A stretch of DNA of 64,000 bases from Pomphorhynchus laevis (GCA_012934845.2 WNNJ02002572.1:62001-126000); one strand, 5' to 3'. Shown: positions 1-10,058, numbered from the stretch's first letter. Numbers and translations are program-made. Notes: generated from the sequence alone by a model not told the origin.

Positions 1-2
1 CT

Positions 3-89
3 GCAAAATCAAGACTGACCCTCACTAGCTACGCCGACATAATATCAAACCTTGAAAGCAGGTTGTCGTTTGAAGTGGCCCGTGCTTAA
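3..89 (+). pseudogene. possible C-terminal tail of an unidentified coding frame
   Basis: The frame beginning at base 3 is open for 28 codons and stops with TAA at 87-89. It gives a plausible mixed-composition peptide that includes the run LTSYADIISNLESRLSFEV. Bases 1-130 are clearly richer in G+C than the sequence that follows, and an AATAAA lies near 144, so this could be the last exon of a host gene or the 3' end of a retroelement. No family is recognised and the rest lies outside the window, so this is a weak call. Confidence 0.2.
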
Positions 90-275
90 TCCGCGTGCCT
101 CCGAGCCCCGAAAAGTTCGAGAGGGAACGCGCAAACTAATATTCAATAAATTTAAATTTTATTTAACATTCAAAGATTTTCAAAATTGATTGGTTTTCGA
201 AAAAAAAGATTATCTTAAAAAATAAAGAAATTAAATAACAAAATAGAGAAAACCAAAGCATTTTAAACAAAAGAT

Positions 276-377
276 TGCAAACATAATTTATGTTATATAA
301 ATATAAAATTAAAAAATAAAAAACATTTTCGTTTATCATCAAAGGCTTTCGTTTATATTAATTTTAAAGTTAAGTCA
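276..377 (+). repeat. direct repeat, copy 1 of 2
   Basis: This segment starts with TGCAAACATAATTTATG and ends AGTCA. It recurs at 857-963 with the same ends and a shared GGCTTTCGTTTAT core. The copies differ by short A/T length changes and a few substitutions and lie about 580 bp apart in the same orientation. The TG...CA ends resemble a terminal repeat, but no flanking target duplication or primer-binding site is visible, so a plain dispersed or duplicated repeat is the safer reading. Confidence 0.65.
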
Positions 378-522
378 GCTTTATTACACACCATTAAGTT
401 ATCTTTTAGTTTGTTAAAATTAAACGCTGCTAATATCTAACGTTTAAACATGCTGGATTCTTTTGATAATATAGTAGGTAGTTCCATCGAAATCAATTTT
501 GTGATCATTAAAAATGCTATGT

Positions 523-774
523 TCAACTGAACGCTTTGAACGCCGTCTTAAACATTCCTTGTTTAATGTTTTCAATGCGATGGGTGTTTTGCGTTTTTAC
601 ACTGACCATATTAAAGTCAACCCCATAACTATAAGCCCAGGTGTCCTCACAATCCTCATCACTGTCATTTCCAGTTCTGCTATCTGTAAGAGCATAATCA
701 CAATCGCTTTCGATTTCAGTTCTGTAATCAGAAAAGTCTCCAGATCGTTCATCATCATCGTTAATAGATCCCAC
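523..774 (-). other. small acidic open frame between the direct repeats
   Basis: This 83-codon minus-strand frame opens at a GTG. Its first half is acidic (DDDERSGDFSDYRTEIESD) and its second half is basic and unstructured. Acidic Asp/Glu/Ser-rich N-termini of this kind are common in transposases such as piggyBac relatives and in many nuclear proteins, but no domain is visible and no ATG begins it. It lies wholly between the two direct repeats, which may mean it belongs to a small decayed element. It could equally be chance. Confidence 0.15.
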
Positions 775-856
775 GTTTATTCATCCATGAACTTACACAG
801 TGCCTATGCTTATATAGTTCATAATTTACGGTTGTGATGAACTATCTGTCGATAGT

Positions 857-963
857 TGCAAACATAATTTATGTTATATAAATATAAAATTAAAAAAATA
901 TAAAAATAATTTTTTCTGTTACAATCAAAGGCTTTCGTTTATGTTAATTTTAAAGTAGAGTCA
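857..963 (+). repeat. direct repeat, copy 2 of 2
   Basis: Second copy of the repeat at 276-377, in the same orientation. It is a few bases longer because of extra A/T bases after the shared TATAAATATAAAATTAAAA tract. The pair encloses about 480 bp that carries the acidic frame at 523-774. Confidence 0.65.
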
Positions 964-1397
964 TTAACCTTAATGATAAAAATAATTACGAAAAAACACA
1001 AAATATTAATGAGAAAAAAATTATTATACTCTTGTTCGACAGAATTGTAGTCGTTTCACAGCAGTATTTGGTGGTTACTTTCCTTCTTTTTCTGTCGGTT
1101 TACGAAATTTTGTAGTTTAATACTGACTCAGTTATGCTTATTTTCTTAAAAATAAATATTCTTTTCTTTTAAATTATACTCCTGTTCTGTTGAAGGACCA
1201 AAAATATGAATTTTATTAGTTCTGATTTTATATAAAGCCTTTTAACCGCCAACTCTGGAAATAGGTTTTCTCTTGATGTGTCAATTATAAAGCCATCACG
1301 TTCTTTCATCTCGACAAAATCGAAGCAGATCAAATTGTTTTGTAAAAACAATGAGCTAGCAGCATCTACTTTTTAAGTATTTGGGGGTATTTGAATA

Positions 1398-1631
1398 TTA
1401 CGAAACAACATTAGGTTTTAATCCAACTTTTATAAAAGCTGATATTTTCAAAGTATTGTTCTGAAGAATGCTAACGAGTACATCTAAAAAAGTTAAAGAA
1501 TCATTTTGCTTCTCTGGCATTTTCCATTGTATGTTTCCATCAAAACTATTTAAATTAGATAACAACAGGTTTGTGTCATCGTTAGGATTTCCTTCAAGTA
1601 GTAAATTACACACTATCCTTATGCCTTTCAA
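1398..1631 (-). mobile_element. Penelope-like reverse transcriptase fragment (fossil, C-terminal part)
   Basis: This 77-codon minus-strand frame carries NDDTNLLLSNLNSFDGNIQW followed after a short gap by LTFLDVLVSILQNNTLKIS. In Penelope-like elements the catalytic YxDD motif is followed by a run of the type LLNxLNSxHPxIxFT and then xLxFLDVLV, just before the YRKPT motif, so order and spacing agree with that family. The call rests on remembered motif patterns, not an alignment. It fits with the fragment at 2,304-2,555, which lies upstream on the same strand and resembles the N-terminal part of the same kind of protein. The element is broken and old. Confidence 0.4.
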
Positions 1632-1969
1632 TGTAGGTAAATAAAATTTAACTTGAATGCATCTGTTAGGTGAAATTCTTCTGGTTGTGGCACAGTAATT
1701 GTTAAATTTAGTTTGACTTCTTAAGGTATTATCACATGATATTTTTTAATTATTTGTTATTTATAAGTTCATTCAAGTTTATCCGTAGCTACAAAACAAT
1801 TTCCTTTGTTAGCCTAATATGCTACTAGGTCATTATCTTTTAATTATTTTTTTACAATGGTTTAAGTCTTTTCCAGTCTTTTATGATTATCCGAAGCACA
1901 TTTTCTAATTTCAATTTAATGCATGATGGTAAATAATGTATTAAAGGAGAGGAATAACAAGTTTCTTAT

Positions 1970-1995
1970 AAAGAACAATTGTAGAATTGTTCTTT
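1970..1995. other. perfect 11-bp hairpin
   Basis: AAAGAACAATT at 1,970-1,980 is followed by a GTAG loop and its exact reverse complement at 1,985-1,995. The stem is perfect and the loop is four bases. It lies between the two Penelope-like fragments in otherwise featureless AT-rich DNA. No role can be assigned. Confidence 0.6.
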
Positions 1996-2066
1996 CTTAA
2001 CATTCAATCGGGTGTAAAATTGGGTCTAGATCTAACAAACTCTTAGAATTTTCACCTTAAAATATG

Positions 2067-2097
2067 ACCTCGTTTGATTTTTTTTATTAAACGAGGT
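2067..2097. other. 9-bp hairpin with T-rich loop
   Basis: ACCTCGTTT at 2,067-2,075 and AAACGAGGT at 2,089-2,097 are exact reverse complements separated by a 13-base T/A loop. The G/C bases in the stem stand out against the AT-rich surroundings. It may be the remains of terminal inverted repeats of a tiny element or a chance palindrome. Confidence 0.5.
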
Positions 2098-2303
2098 ATT
2101 ATTTGGATCATAACTTAACGAATTTAATTTCTTACCAAACAAAAAAAACAAACATTTCTACAACGTTTAGACTTCAAATTATAATTATCAATATTAAACA
2201 TATTAATAAGATAATTTTCAAACAATTCAAAATGTAAAACAGAAATTAATAAAATAACATCAAAATACAAAATTTAAGAAAATCTAATAAACTTATTCAG
2301 CAA

Positions 2304-2555
2304 TTAAAACTCACAATTAATAGCAAAATTTATGAGCTGCAAACGTACCGTTACGGAGAAATAACCGTCACGAGAATCTTTTATTTCGCAGGTAATCCTG
2401 GCACAACTTGGAGCGATCTCATTATCTCTACAAGACTTTAAAAACTTGATAGACGCTACTGTATTTATGATTCTGTCTTCATTTCTCTCAAACTTTCGCC
2501 TAATTTTCAAAGCGGTAGTTTTAAAACACCGCCTAATTATTAGAAATATATCCAT
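2304..2555 (-). mobile_element. Penelope-like element fragment (fossil, N-terminal part)
   Basis: This 83-codon minus-strand frame contains IKFLKSCRDNEIAPSCARI after a basic helix-like stretch. The pattern I-x-FL-x2-C-x4-I-x-P matches the N-terminal region that Penelope-like and related reverse transcriptases carry ahead of the polymerase core (typically written HxxFLxxCxxxxxxPKxLxL). The fragment at 1,398-1,631 lies downstream on the same strand at a distance that would suit the intervening polymerase core, although that core is no longer recognisable. The assignment is tentative. Confidence 0.4.
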
Positions 2556-2621
2556 CCTGATATGTATTTAAATTTTTTAATATTTATATTTTAATAATCA
2601 CTTCTTTTCATTGCGTAGGCC

Positions 2622-3745
2622 TCAAATCCATGGGGATCTGAGCCCCCAACCAATCCAACACGCCGCTTTCCGATTGAACCACCCGGGGTCTTTCACACCC
2701 CGAATAATCCAATCGGCGCGGACGATGCTGGGTAAACGAGAGACGAGGGGCTTAAGAAACCTTAGCCTTTGCTCTGGGGGACGTCCTCTGGAGAAGACGA
2801 CTAATCCCAAGATAGCCCAGGTACCCCAAAGGCGCAACTGGGTTTTTCCATTCAACGACAGATGCTGGGCCCGTTTCAGAGCCCAACTAGCTCTCTTCAG
2901 GATACGTTTAAGGCTATCTAGGTCGGCTTTAGCCGACCAGTTCACCGAAACGGTGAACCCCAGGTATTTTACTCGACTTGTGAAGGTAGGGAGTGGTTCA
3001 GAGGCAAATATGGAGGAGAGCGCAGAGAGTGCTAGTCTCTTAAGTTTTTGCTTTGTCGCAGGGGAGCCATGAAAGACAACCACCTGTGATTTAGCGGAGT
3101 TTAGAATAAGATTGGACTTGGGTAACTGGTCTTTTAATCTTAAAAAGAAACGGCTGATGTCTGAGACTACGTCCTTACACCTGTGTCCAGAGAACAGGGC
3201 TGTGGTGTCATCGGCGTACACCACTAGACGTTGCTGTCGTTTAAATAATTTGAATAGATTAATGGAGGCATCAAGATATAAGATAGGAGAGAGAGGGGAA
3301 CCTTGAGGCACACCCGTAATAGGGTAGAACTGACGCGCATCAGGGTCATCATCATAGTAAAATCGCTTGGTATACAGCAGTATCTCCACCCTGTTAACAA
3401 TTCTTGCAGGCAACCCGAGGGACCTGAGAGAAGAGATAACAAAAGGTATTGATATACTGTCAAATGCAGCGGAAAAATCAAGGAAAACAGCCACAACGAG
3501 TTGATGGCTATACTCCCGACAGAACCGTTGCACCTCACCCACTGCTGAATGGACCGAGCGACTTTTGACGAACCCATGGAAACCGGGTGGGATTAAATTT
3601 CGCTTACTTAGATGATCGCAGATTCTACGCGCAAGCGCTTTTTCGTAGATCGAAACGAGGGAATTTTGAATCGAAATTTGCCGCAGGTCTTTAGGACATG
3701 AGACCGGATGCTATTTTGGAATAAAAATTCTTTTGCTAATGTTGA
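2622..3745 (-). pseudogene. LINE-A ORF2, reverse transcriptase domain
   Basis: The reverse transcriptase copies element RNA at the nicked target. From a relic of PKDLRxIS near 3,700 the frame runs through EKALARRI, PPGFHGFVKSRSVHSA, the catalytic LDFSAAFDSI, GVPQGSPLSPIL and the active-site VVYADD (YADD at 3,207-3,218), then VKYLGF in the thumb, and ends with TGA at 2,622-2,624. From 3,542 to 2,622 it is an uninterrupted 306-codon run, so the catalytic half is well preserved in sequence. One stop at 3,711-3,713 and the frame change upstream separate it from the endonuclease. A cysteine-rich or RNase H tail is absent; the C-terminus ends in aromatic-rich sequence (WFNRKAACWIGWGLRSPW). Confidence 0.88.
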
Positions 3746-3874
3746 TGCCGGCAAATCGGATGGGGTGGCTCATAGCATTGTTACGGCCACCTCCCTTCTT
3801 TGATCAGCTGTCAAAAGCTGACATACACGAGAAGTGAGTGGAGCGACGGAATTGGAGGTGCCCTGTAGTGGCCC

Positions 3875-4546
3875 CTATGCGTTGAGAATATCTGGCACAG
3901 ATAAGTCTCTACTCCTGAAGTCTCCCCAGAGCGGGATTGGTTGCGGTAATTGAGTGGCTCCATAATTATGTAGGGCTAGTGACTCCTCCAAAACTCTGTC
4001 AAGGCCTATACTACTGATCCACCCCACAGCCTTATCCCTCCAGCAAACAAACTTCTCCCTCTTGAATATCTTCCAGAAGGAAGACTGAGAAGGGTTAAGA
4101 CGAGCGATACTCGCCCTATCCCTACTCAGCTGGAACCAGTATCTGGTGCGCCAGTAATCGTTCGAGATAGTCTGTTTGGCGGAAGAAGAGAGAGAAGGAA
4201 GGTTAAGTAGTCTAGCTAGGACCTTGAGTTTTGTCGGAGTTGGACAAAAAACTCGACCTTTATAGGTTGTCGAGAGAAACGCGGTAGCTTGCGAAGAGTG
4301 ATAGGAGTTAAATTCGGTTAAACTCTCATTACCAATTCGGGGAAAGCGTTGGATGGCTGCATGGAAGAAAGCCACTCTGATCGGATCACAGTGGAATCTT
4401 CTTCGAAGCAGCGTATCCTTCTCTATCCGCCAACGAATTAAATCATGAGAGGTGGACAGATGTTGACGCGATTGCTCGGTACAGAGGGGTTTAAACAACC
4501 GCCTCTTATGTAGCAATTGTAAGTCGAGGAGTGAATTCGTTGATGT
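3875..4546 (-). pseudogene. LINE-A ORF2, linker between endonuclease and reverse transcriptase
   Basis: This segment is in the same frame as the endonuclease and is separated from it by a single TGA at 4,547-4,549. The sequence right after that stop (TSTNSLLDLQLL) fits the end of an endonuclease fold, so the stop is a later mutation and not a true end. The rest, 213 codons from 4,516, is basic and rich in Arg, Ser and Trp with no catalytic motif, as usual for the region linking the two enzymatic domains in this group. The frame stops at 3,875-3,877 but stays readable a little further, to 3,770. Confidence 0.7.
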
Positions 4547-5071
4547 TCAATGAAAGGTTGGGGAGGGTGGTTTATGAATAAGATAACCGTTCCTGGCTCT
4601 GCATAGGGCTGCATTAATCCAACGACCAGTTCTGTCGTTGAAGTCACCTAGTATCATGTCATAGCCGCCGTCAATAATCCCATCCAGAAGGTCACGGTTC
4701 TTGTGAATCTCTCCTGGACGAATGTAAACGTTGGCAAGACTGATGCGTTTACCGTTCTTAACGAGTGATACTACTAGACAAGACAGGGCTGGACAAGAGA
4801 AATTTAGCAAGAGGGAAGATCTTAAAGAGCACTTAGCTAAGGTCAAGAGTCCTTGAGAAGAAGAGGAATGAGGCGGGGTTATGTACGGAGTATAGTGTGA
4901 ATAAATGTGCTTAGGGATAAATCGAGTAATGTCCTGGGGGAGACGGATAGACCGCGTCTCCTGAAGGACTATAACATCTGCATCTCTACCAGATAAAAGT
5001 CTAAGGGCAGAAGCACCTCCCGAATTCCACTGAAGAATATTCAGTGAAAAAGGCTCAGGCTTACTCACCAT
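4547..5071 (-). pseudogene. LINE-A ORF2, apurinic-type endonuclease domain
   Basis: This domain nicks target DNA to prime reverse transcription. The 174-codon run opens with ATG at 5,071, four bases after the ORF1 stop. It shows NILQWNSGG (residues 11-19), the metal-binding Glu in VLQET (35-39), NVYIRPG (114-120) and ILGDFNDRTGRW (140-151), the standard order for exonuclease-endonuclease-phosphatase enzymes of LINEs. It ends at PTFH, where related proteins continue, followed in the same frame by the linker. The late SDH motif is not obvious. Confidence 0.85.
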
Positions 5072-5075
5072 TGTG

Positions 5076-5474
5076 TTAAATTAGTTGGAAGGGGGATGCC
5101 AACCTAGACAGAGCTAGGTGCAAGAGGGTTACCCCCTTGCCACTAGCACCATCCATGGTCGGACTCCCCAAGGCAGTATCATTATTTCCCGAGGAGGCCA
5201 TAGACTTCAACAATTTTCCGATCTTGAGAGGAGGAACGGGCTGAGCAGACACGCCACGCTTCTTAGTGCTGGGGGTATGCAACAAATCGGCTGGAACTGG
5301 TGCCACCGTGGGAGTGCCTACGAGAGAGGAGATGAGTGGCAAAAAAAGAGCTTGTAGTTCACTAATAATCATCTTCTTTTGGTTAGCCAGAAGATGTATA
5401 ATGTCATTATTTGACATCCGATCTGGAGCGGCAGCAGTGTACGATTTCGTAATCGGCTTAGAAAAGCTCTGTCT
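5076..5474 (-). pseudogene. LINE-A ORF1, C-terminal part
   Basis: ORF1 proteins of this group bind element RNA. This frame is open from 5,474 to TAA at 5,076-5,078. It begins KPITKSYTAAAPDR, resembling the SYAxA-type segment found after the zinc knuckles in gag-like ORF1 proteins, then a leucine-rich stretch (LQALFLPLISSLVG) and a Pro/Ser/Lys-rich tail. The knuckles themselves lie just upstream in another frame. The stop sits four bases before the ORF2 ATG, so translation of ORF2 may depend on termination-reinitiation in intact relatives. Confidence 0.6.
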
Positions 5475-5481
5475 CTAGGCT

Positions 5482-5817
5482 TTAAACAAGGCGCATTTTT
5501 TCGACCAAGCGGGCTGCACTCCCCCACAGTTTACACAAAAGGGTGCGGAAAGTCATTTGTCTTGTTAACGGGGGCAGGCAGTCACCCTTGCCACATACAC
5601 AACAAACAGGGGAATTATAACAGGTGGAGGACTAGTGCACCCAGCCGTGACATTTTTGGCAATGAGGGTAGGTGAGGGTGTCCTCACTAATCAGCAAGAA
5701 TTTCAAATTGAATTCCAAAAAGGGATAAACTGTTGAAGCGGCAAGAATGTGCCGGTTGTCACATTGCCTGCAAAAAGGCAACTGGGAGCGGGTCACCGCC
5801 TTTACCCAGTACCCGTC
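5482..5817 (-). pseudogene. LINE-A ORF1, zinc-knuckle region
   Basis: On the minus strand this frame gives a beta-rich segment (TVYPFLEFNLKFLLISED) followed by PHCQKCHGWVH, an in-frame stop at 5,632-5,634, and SSTCYNSPVCCVCGKGDC. Ignoring the stop, the first unit is C-x2-C-x4-H-x4-C (5,620-5,661), a retroviral-type CCHC knuckle, and CVCGKGDC is the start of a second. LLCKLWGSA further on would be the place of a third (family pattern CxNCGG). Three tandem knuckles are typical of ORF1 in I/Jockey-group LINEs. A TGA lies directly upstream at 5,818-5,820, so the N-terminal half is lost or unreadable. Confidence 0.65.
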
Positions 5818-6026
5818 TCATTGAAGAAAGTTTGAACAGCTTTTTTTATTGATCAATATTATCGTCAGAATTGAACGATGGAAAATTAGAAATTTTTAAA
5901 GAACATCTAAGCGGCAGAATAGTTATAGTATTAATAGTAGATAGATTAGTGGAAAAGAATTATCTGTAATCCTCGAGAATGACACCATTCGCAAAGGAGA
6001 CCCTGAGTGTATTCTAGAGGGTTTAC
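5818..6026. other. unassigned junction between LINE-A and the satellite
   Basis: About 200 bp of unique sequence. On the plus strand a 38-codon stretch (5,845-5,964 or so) reads SSELNDGKLEIFKEHLSG and onward to a TAA; it looks protein-like but has no start and no recognised family. The segment ends GTTTAC and a run of ten A bases, after which the satellite begins at once. The A-run could be the 3' tail of a small plus-strand insert or just the A-rich part of a monomer. It may also be the 5' end of LINE-A. Confidence 0.4.
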
Positions 6027-6059
6027 AAAAAAAAAATAATTTATAATTATGATGTGATA

Positions 6060-6200
6060 ATATATTAAAAAACGTATTACAAAATTAAAATATTGAAGCA
6101 AGATTAATAAAACACAATTTGCTTCTTCATTTGACTGCCTGTCAATGAACCGACATGATAAATACATAAACCTGTAATAACATAAAATTATATAATAATT
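6060..6200. repeat. satellite subfamily C monomer (first unit of the array)
   Basis: The first full unit belongs to a recognisable subfamily with AAAATTAAAATATTGA(C)GCA, a CTGCCTGT(A/C)AATGAAC box, ATAAACCTGTAAT and TATATAATAATTTTTAATTA. Other members lie near 16,260, 19,610, 21,355, 22,150, 22,790, 34,190, 34,830, 44,490, 46,690, 47,330, 48,915, 51,455 and 51,950. The shared block of variants shows these units descend from one variant monomer spread through the array. Confidence 0.7.
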
Positions 6201-8220
6201 TTTAATTATGATGCGATAATATATTAAATAACGTATTACAATTTTAAAATATTGACCGAGGATTAATAAAACACAATTTGCTTCTTCATTTGGCTACCTG
6301 TTAATAAACGGACTTAAGAAATACATAAATCTGTAATATTTAAATATTATAAAATAATTTATAATTATGATGTGATAATATATTAAATAACGTATTACAG
6401 TTTAAAAATATTGACTGAGGATAAATAAAACAATATTTGCTTCTTCATTTGACTGCCTGTTAATAAACGGACATGAGAAATACATAAATCTGTAATATTA
6501 TAAAATTATAAAATAATTTATAATAATGATGTGATAATATATTAAACAACGTATACCAATTTTAAAATATTTAGGAAGGATCAATAAAACACAATTTGCT
6601 TCTTCATTTGATTACCTGTTAATAAACGGACATGAGAAATACATAAATCTGTAAGATTATAAAATTATATAATAATTTATAATTATGATGTGATAATATA
6701 TTAAATAACGTATTAAAATTTCAAAATATTGACGGAGGATAAATAAAACACAATTGACTTCTTCATTTGACTACCTGTTAATAAACGGACATGAGAAAAC
6801 CATAAATCTGTAATATTAAAAAATTATAAAATAATTTATAATTATGATTTGATAATATAATAAATAACGTATTAATATTTTAAAATATTGACGGAGGATC
6901 AATAAAACACAATTTGCTTCTTCATTTGACTACCTGTTAATAAACTGACATGATAAATACATAAATCTGTAATATTATAAAATTATAAAATAATTTATAA
7001 TTATGATGTGATAATATATCAAATAACGTATTACAATTTCAAAATATTGAGGGAGGATCATTAAACACAATTTGCTCCTTATTTGACTACCTGTTAATTA
7101 ACGGACATGAGAAATACATAAATCTGTAATAATATAAAATTATTAAAGAATGTATAATTATGTTGTGATAATATATTAAACAACGTATTACAATTTTAAA
7201 ATATTGACGAAAGATTAATAAAACACAATTTTCTTCTTCATTTGACTACCTGTTAAAAAACGGACATGAGAAATACATAAATCTGAAAAATTATGAAATT
7301 TTAAAAAAATTTATAATTATGATGTGATAAAATATTAAACAACGTATTACAATTTTAAAATACTGACGAAGAATCAATAAAACACATTTTGCTTCCTAAT
7401 TTGACTACCTATTAATAAACGGACATGAGAAATAAATAAATCTATAATATTACAAAATTATAAATAATTTATAATTATGATGTGATAATATATTAAATAA
7501 CGTATTACAATTTTAAAATATTGACAGGGGAGCAATAAAACACAATTTGCTTCTTCAATTGACAACCTGTTAATAAACGGACATGAGAAGTACCTAAACC
7601 TGTAATATTATAAAATTATATAATAATTTATAATTGTGATGTGATAATATATTAAATAACGTATTAAAATTTTAAAATATTGACGGAGGATTTATAAAAC
7701 ACAATTTGCTTCTTCATTTGACTACCTATTAATGAACGGACATGAGAAATACATAAATCTGTAATATTATAAAATAAAAAAATAATTTATAATTATGATG
7801 TTATAATATATTAAAAAACAAATTAATATTTTAAAATATTGAAAGAGGATTAAAAAACACCATTTGATTCTTCATTTGACTGTCTGTTAATAAACGGACA
7901 TTAGAAATACATAAATCTGTAATATTATCAAATTACAAAATAATAAATAATTATGATGTGATAATATATTAAAAAACGTATAACAATTTTAAAATATTGA
8001 CAAAGGATTAAGAAAACACAATTTGCTTCTTCATTTGACTACCTGTTAATAAACGTACGTGAGAAATACATAAATCTGTAAAATTATAAAATTATAAAAT
8101 AATTTATAATTATGATGTGATAATTTATTAAAAAACGTATAACAATTTTTAAATATTTACGAAGGATCAATAAATCACAATTGGTTTCTTATTTGACTAC
8201 CTGTTAATAAACGGACATGA

Positions 8221-8300
8221 TGCATACATAAAATTATAAATAATACATAATAAATAAATTGTACATAATATGATATAATTAAAAAATAATAATTTATAAT
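8221..8300. repeat. expanded monomer
   Basis: This unit carries extra A/T sequence (including AAATAATACATAATAAATAA and GTACATAATATGATATAA) between the GACATGATGCATACATAAA position and the conserved TTTATAATTATGATGTGA. It replaces the usual CTGTAATATTATAAAATTAT and makes the monomer several tens of bases longer. No similar expansion was noticed elsewhere. Confidence 0.6.
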
Positions 8301-8429
8301 TATGATGTGATAATATATTAAACAAAGTAATACAATTTTTAAATATTGACAGAGGATTAATAAAACACAATTTACTTCTTCATTTGACTACCTGTTAATA
8401 ACAGACATGAGAAATACATAAATCTGTAA

Positions 8430-8590
8430 TATTATAAAATCAAAACATAATTTATATTTATGATTTGATAATATATTAAATAACGTATTGATATTTTAAA
8501 ATATTGACAAAGGATTAATAATTCACAATTTGCATCTTCATTTGAAAACCTGTTAATAAACGGACTTAAGAAATACAAAAATCTTTAATA
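8430..8590. repeat. variant monomer shared with 24,160-24,320 and 24,470-24,640
   Basis: Rare linked variants (AAATCAAAACATAAT, ACGTATTGATATTTT, TTGACAAAGGATTAATAATT, CACAATTTGCATCTTC) occur together here and twice near 24.2 and 24.5 kb, the latter two about two monomers apart. The block is a copied haplotype and not independent mutation. Confidence 0.75.
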
Positions 8591-8599
8591 TTTTAAAAT

Positions 8600-9140
8600 T
8601 ATAAAATAATTTATAATTGTGATTTTATAATATATAAACTAACGTATTACAATTTTTAAATATTGACGGAGGATTCATAAAAAAATATTTGCTTCTTCTT
8701 TTGTCTAACTGTTTATAAACGGACATGAGAAATACATAAATCTGTAAGACTTAAAAATTATAAAATATTTTATAATTATGATGTGATAATATGTTAAATA
8801 AAGTAAAAATATTTTTAACTATTGACGGAAGATTAATAATACACAATTTGCTTCTTCATTTAACCAACTGTTAATAAACAGACATGAGAAATAAATAATT
8901 CTGTAATATTACAAAATTATAAAACAATTTATAATTATGATGTGATAATATATTAAAACGTATTATTATTTTGAAATAATGACGAAGGATTAATAAAACA
9001 CAATTAGCTTCTTCATTTGACTACATGTTAATTAACGAACATGAGAAATATATAAATCTGTAATATTATAAAAAGATAAAAAAATTTATAATTGTGATGT
9101 GACAATATATATTAAATAACGTATTACAATTATAAAATAT
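8600..9140. repeat. higher-order block H, partial copy 1
   Basis: Anchored by GTGATTTTATAATATATA at 8,619. Successive monomers carry TTCTTTTGTCTAACTG, a CTGTAAGACTTAAAAATTAT variant, AACTATTGACGGAAGATTAA, TATTATTATTTTGAAATAAT and GTGACAATATATATTAAATA. The same order recurs at 10,740, 20,285, 25,840 and 30,765. This copy lacks the CTTCTACATTTGAC monomer that leads the others. Confidence 0.8.
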
Positions 9141-9720
9141 TGACGGAGGATTAATAAAAAACAATTTGCGTCTTCATTTGACTTCCTGTTAATAAACGGA
9201 GATGAGAAATACATTTATCTGTAATATTAACAAATTATAAAATAATTTATAATTATGATGTGACAATATATTAAACAACCTATTACAGTTTTTAAATATT
9301 TACGGAGGATCAATAACACACAATTTGCTTCTTCATTTGACTACCTGTTAATAAACGGACAAAAGAAATATACAAATCTGTAATAATATAAAATTATAAA
9401 AAAATTTATAATTATGATGTAATAATATATACTTAATAACCTATTACAATATTAAAATATTGACGGAGGATTTATAAAACAATATTTCCTTTTTCATTTG
9501 ACTACCTGCTAATAAACGGACATAAGAAATACATAAATCTGTAATATTATAAAATTATAAAAATTTATAATTATGATGTGATAATATATTAAATAACCTA
9601 TTACAATATTTAAAATATTGACGGAGGATTAATAAAACACAATTTGCCTTTTCATTTGACTACCTGTTAATAAACGGCTGAGAAATACATAAATCTGTAA
9701 TATTAAAAAATTATAAAATA

Positions 9721-10058
9721 ATTAATAATTATGATGTGATAATATATAAAAAAGCGTATTAATATTTTGAAATATTGACGGAGGATATATAAAACACAAT
9801 TTGCGTTTTTATTTGACTTTCTGTTAATAAACGAACATAAGAAATACATAAATCTGAAAAATAAAAAATATATAAAATAATTAATAATTATGATGTGATA
9901 ATATATAAAAAAGCGTATTAATATTTTGAAATATTGACGGAGGATATATAAAACACAATTTGCGTTTTTATTTGACTTTCTGTTAATAAACGGACATAAG
10001 AAATACATATATCTGTAATATTAATAAATTAAAAAAAATTTATAATTATGAAGTGATA
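9721..10058. repeat. near-identical adjacent monomer pair, 169-bp offset
   Basis: Bases from 9,721 recur from 9,890 with very few differences, including rare variants AAAAAGCGTATTAATATTTT, GGAGGATATATAAAAC and TTGCGTTTTTATTTGACTTT. The offset is 169 bp because of extra A/T bases, so this is a fresh local duplication of one lengthened unit. Confidence 0.8.

Larger units (their letters stand above)
90..2604. other. AT-rich flank with fossils, no intact gene
   Basis: This 2.5-kb stretch is strongly AT-rich and differs from both the LINE to its right and the satellite further on. It contains a direct-repeat pair (276-377 and 857-963), a small acidic open frame (523-774), two Penelope-like fragments (1,398-1,631 and 2,304-2,555) and two hairpins (1,970-1,995 and 2,067-2,097), each listed separately. 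The open frame at 1,169-1,351 on the minus strand is low-complexity and I recognise nothing in it. Bases 378-522, 964-1,168 and 1,640-1,960 show no feature I can support. Confidence 0.6.
2605..5817 (-). mobile_element. LINE-A: decayed ORF1/ORF2 non-LTR retrotransposon
   Basis: This block of ordinary base composition has sharp edges against AT-rich DNA and reads on the minus strand as zinc-knuckle ORF1 (5,817-5,076), endonuclease (5,071-4,547), a linker (4,546-3,875) and reverse transcriptase (about 3,745-2,622). ORF1 ends with TAA at 5,076-5,078 and ORF2 opens with ATG at 5,069-5,071, four bases later, a typical LINE arrangement. In-frame stops in ORF2 lie at 4,547-4,549, 3,875-3,877, 3,770-3,772 and 3,711-3,713, with a frame change near 3,740. 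ORF1 has one stop at 5,632-5,634 and one frame change. No RNase H domain or poly(A) tail is seen after the reverse transcriptase. Layout and motifs suit the I/Jockey/R1 group; the exact clade is unresolved. Confidence 0.88.

Noticed and set aside
514-837. 107-codon plus-strand frame
   Set aside because: It overlaps the minus-strand acidic frame, shows no domain and has biased hydrophobic composition expected of an antisense shadow.
276-963. Small LTR element
   Set aside because: There is no target duplication, no primer-binding site after the left repeat and no polypurine tract before the right one.
1169-1351. 60-codon minus-strand frame near the Penelope-like fragment
   Set aside because: It has no motif that ties it to that family and may be chance in AT-rich DNA.
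2611-3577. Other frames over LINE-A (plus strand 2,611-3,072 and 3,112-3,306; minus strand 3,224-3,577)
   Set aside because: They are shadows of the reverse transcriptase frame, which carries all family motifs.
5118-5478. Plus-strand frames over LINE-A ORF1
   Set aside because: They are antisense to the ORF1 C-terminal part and contain no recognisable domain.
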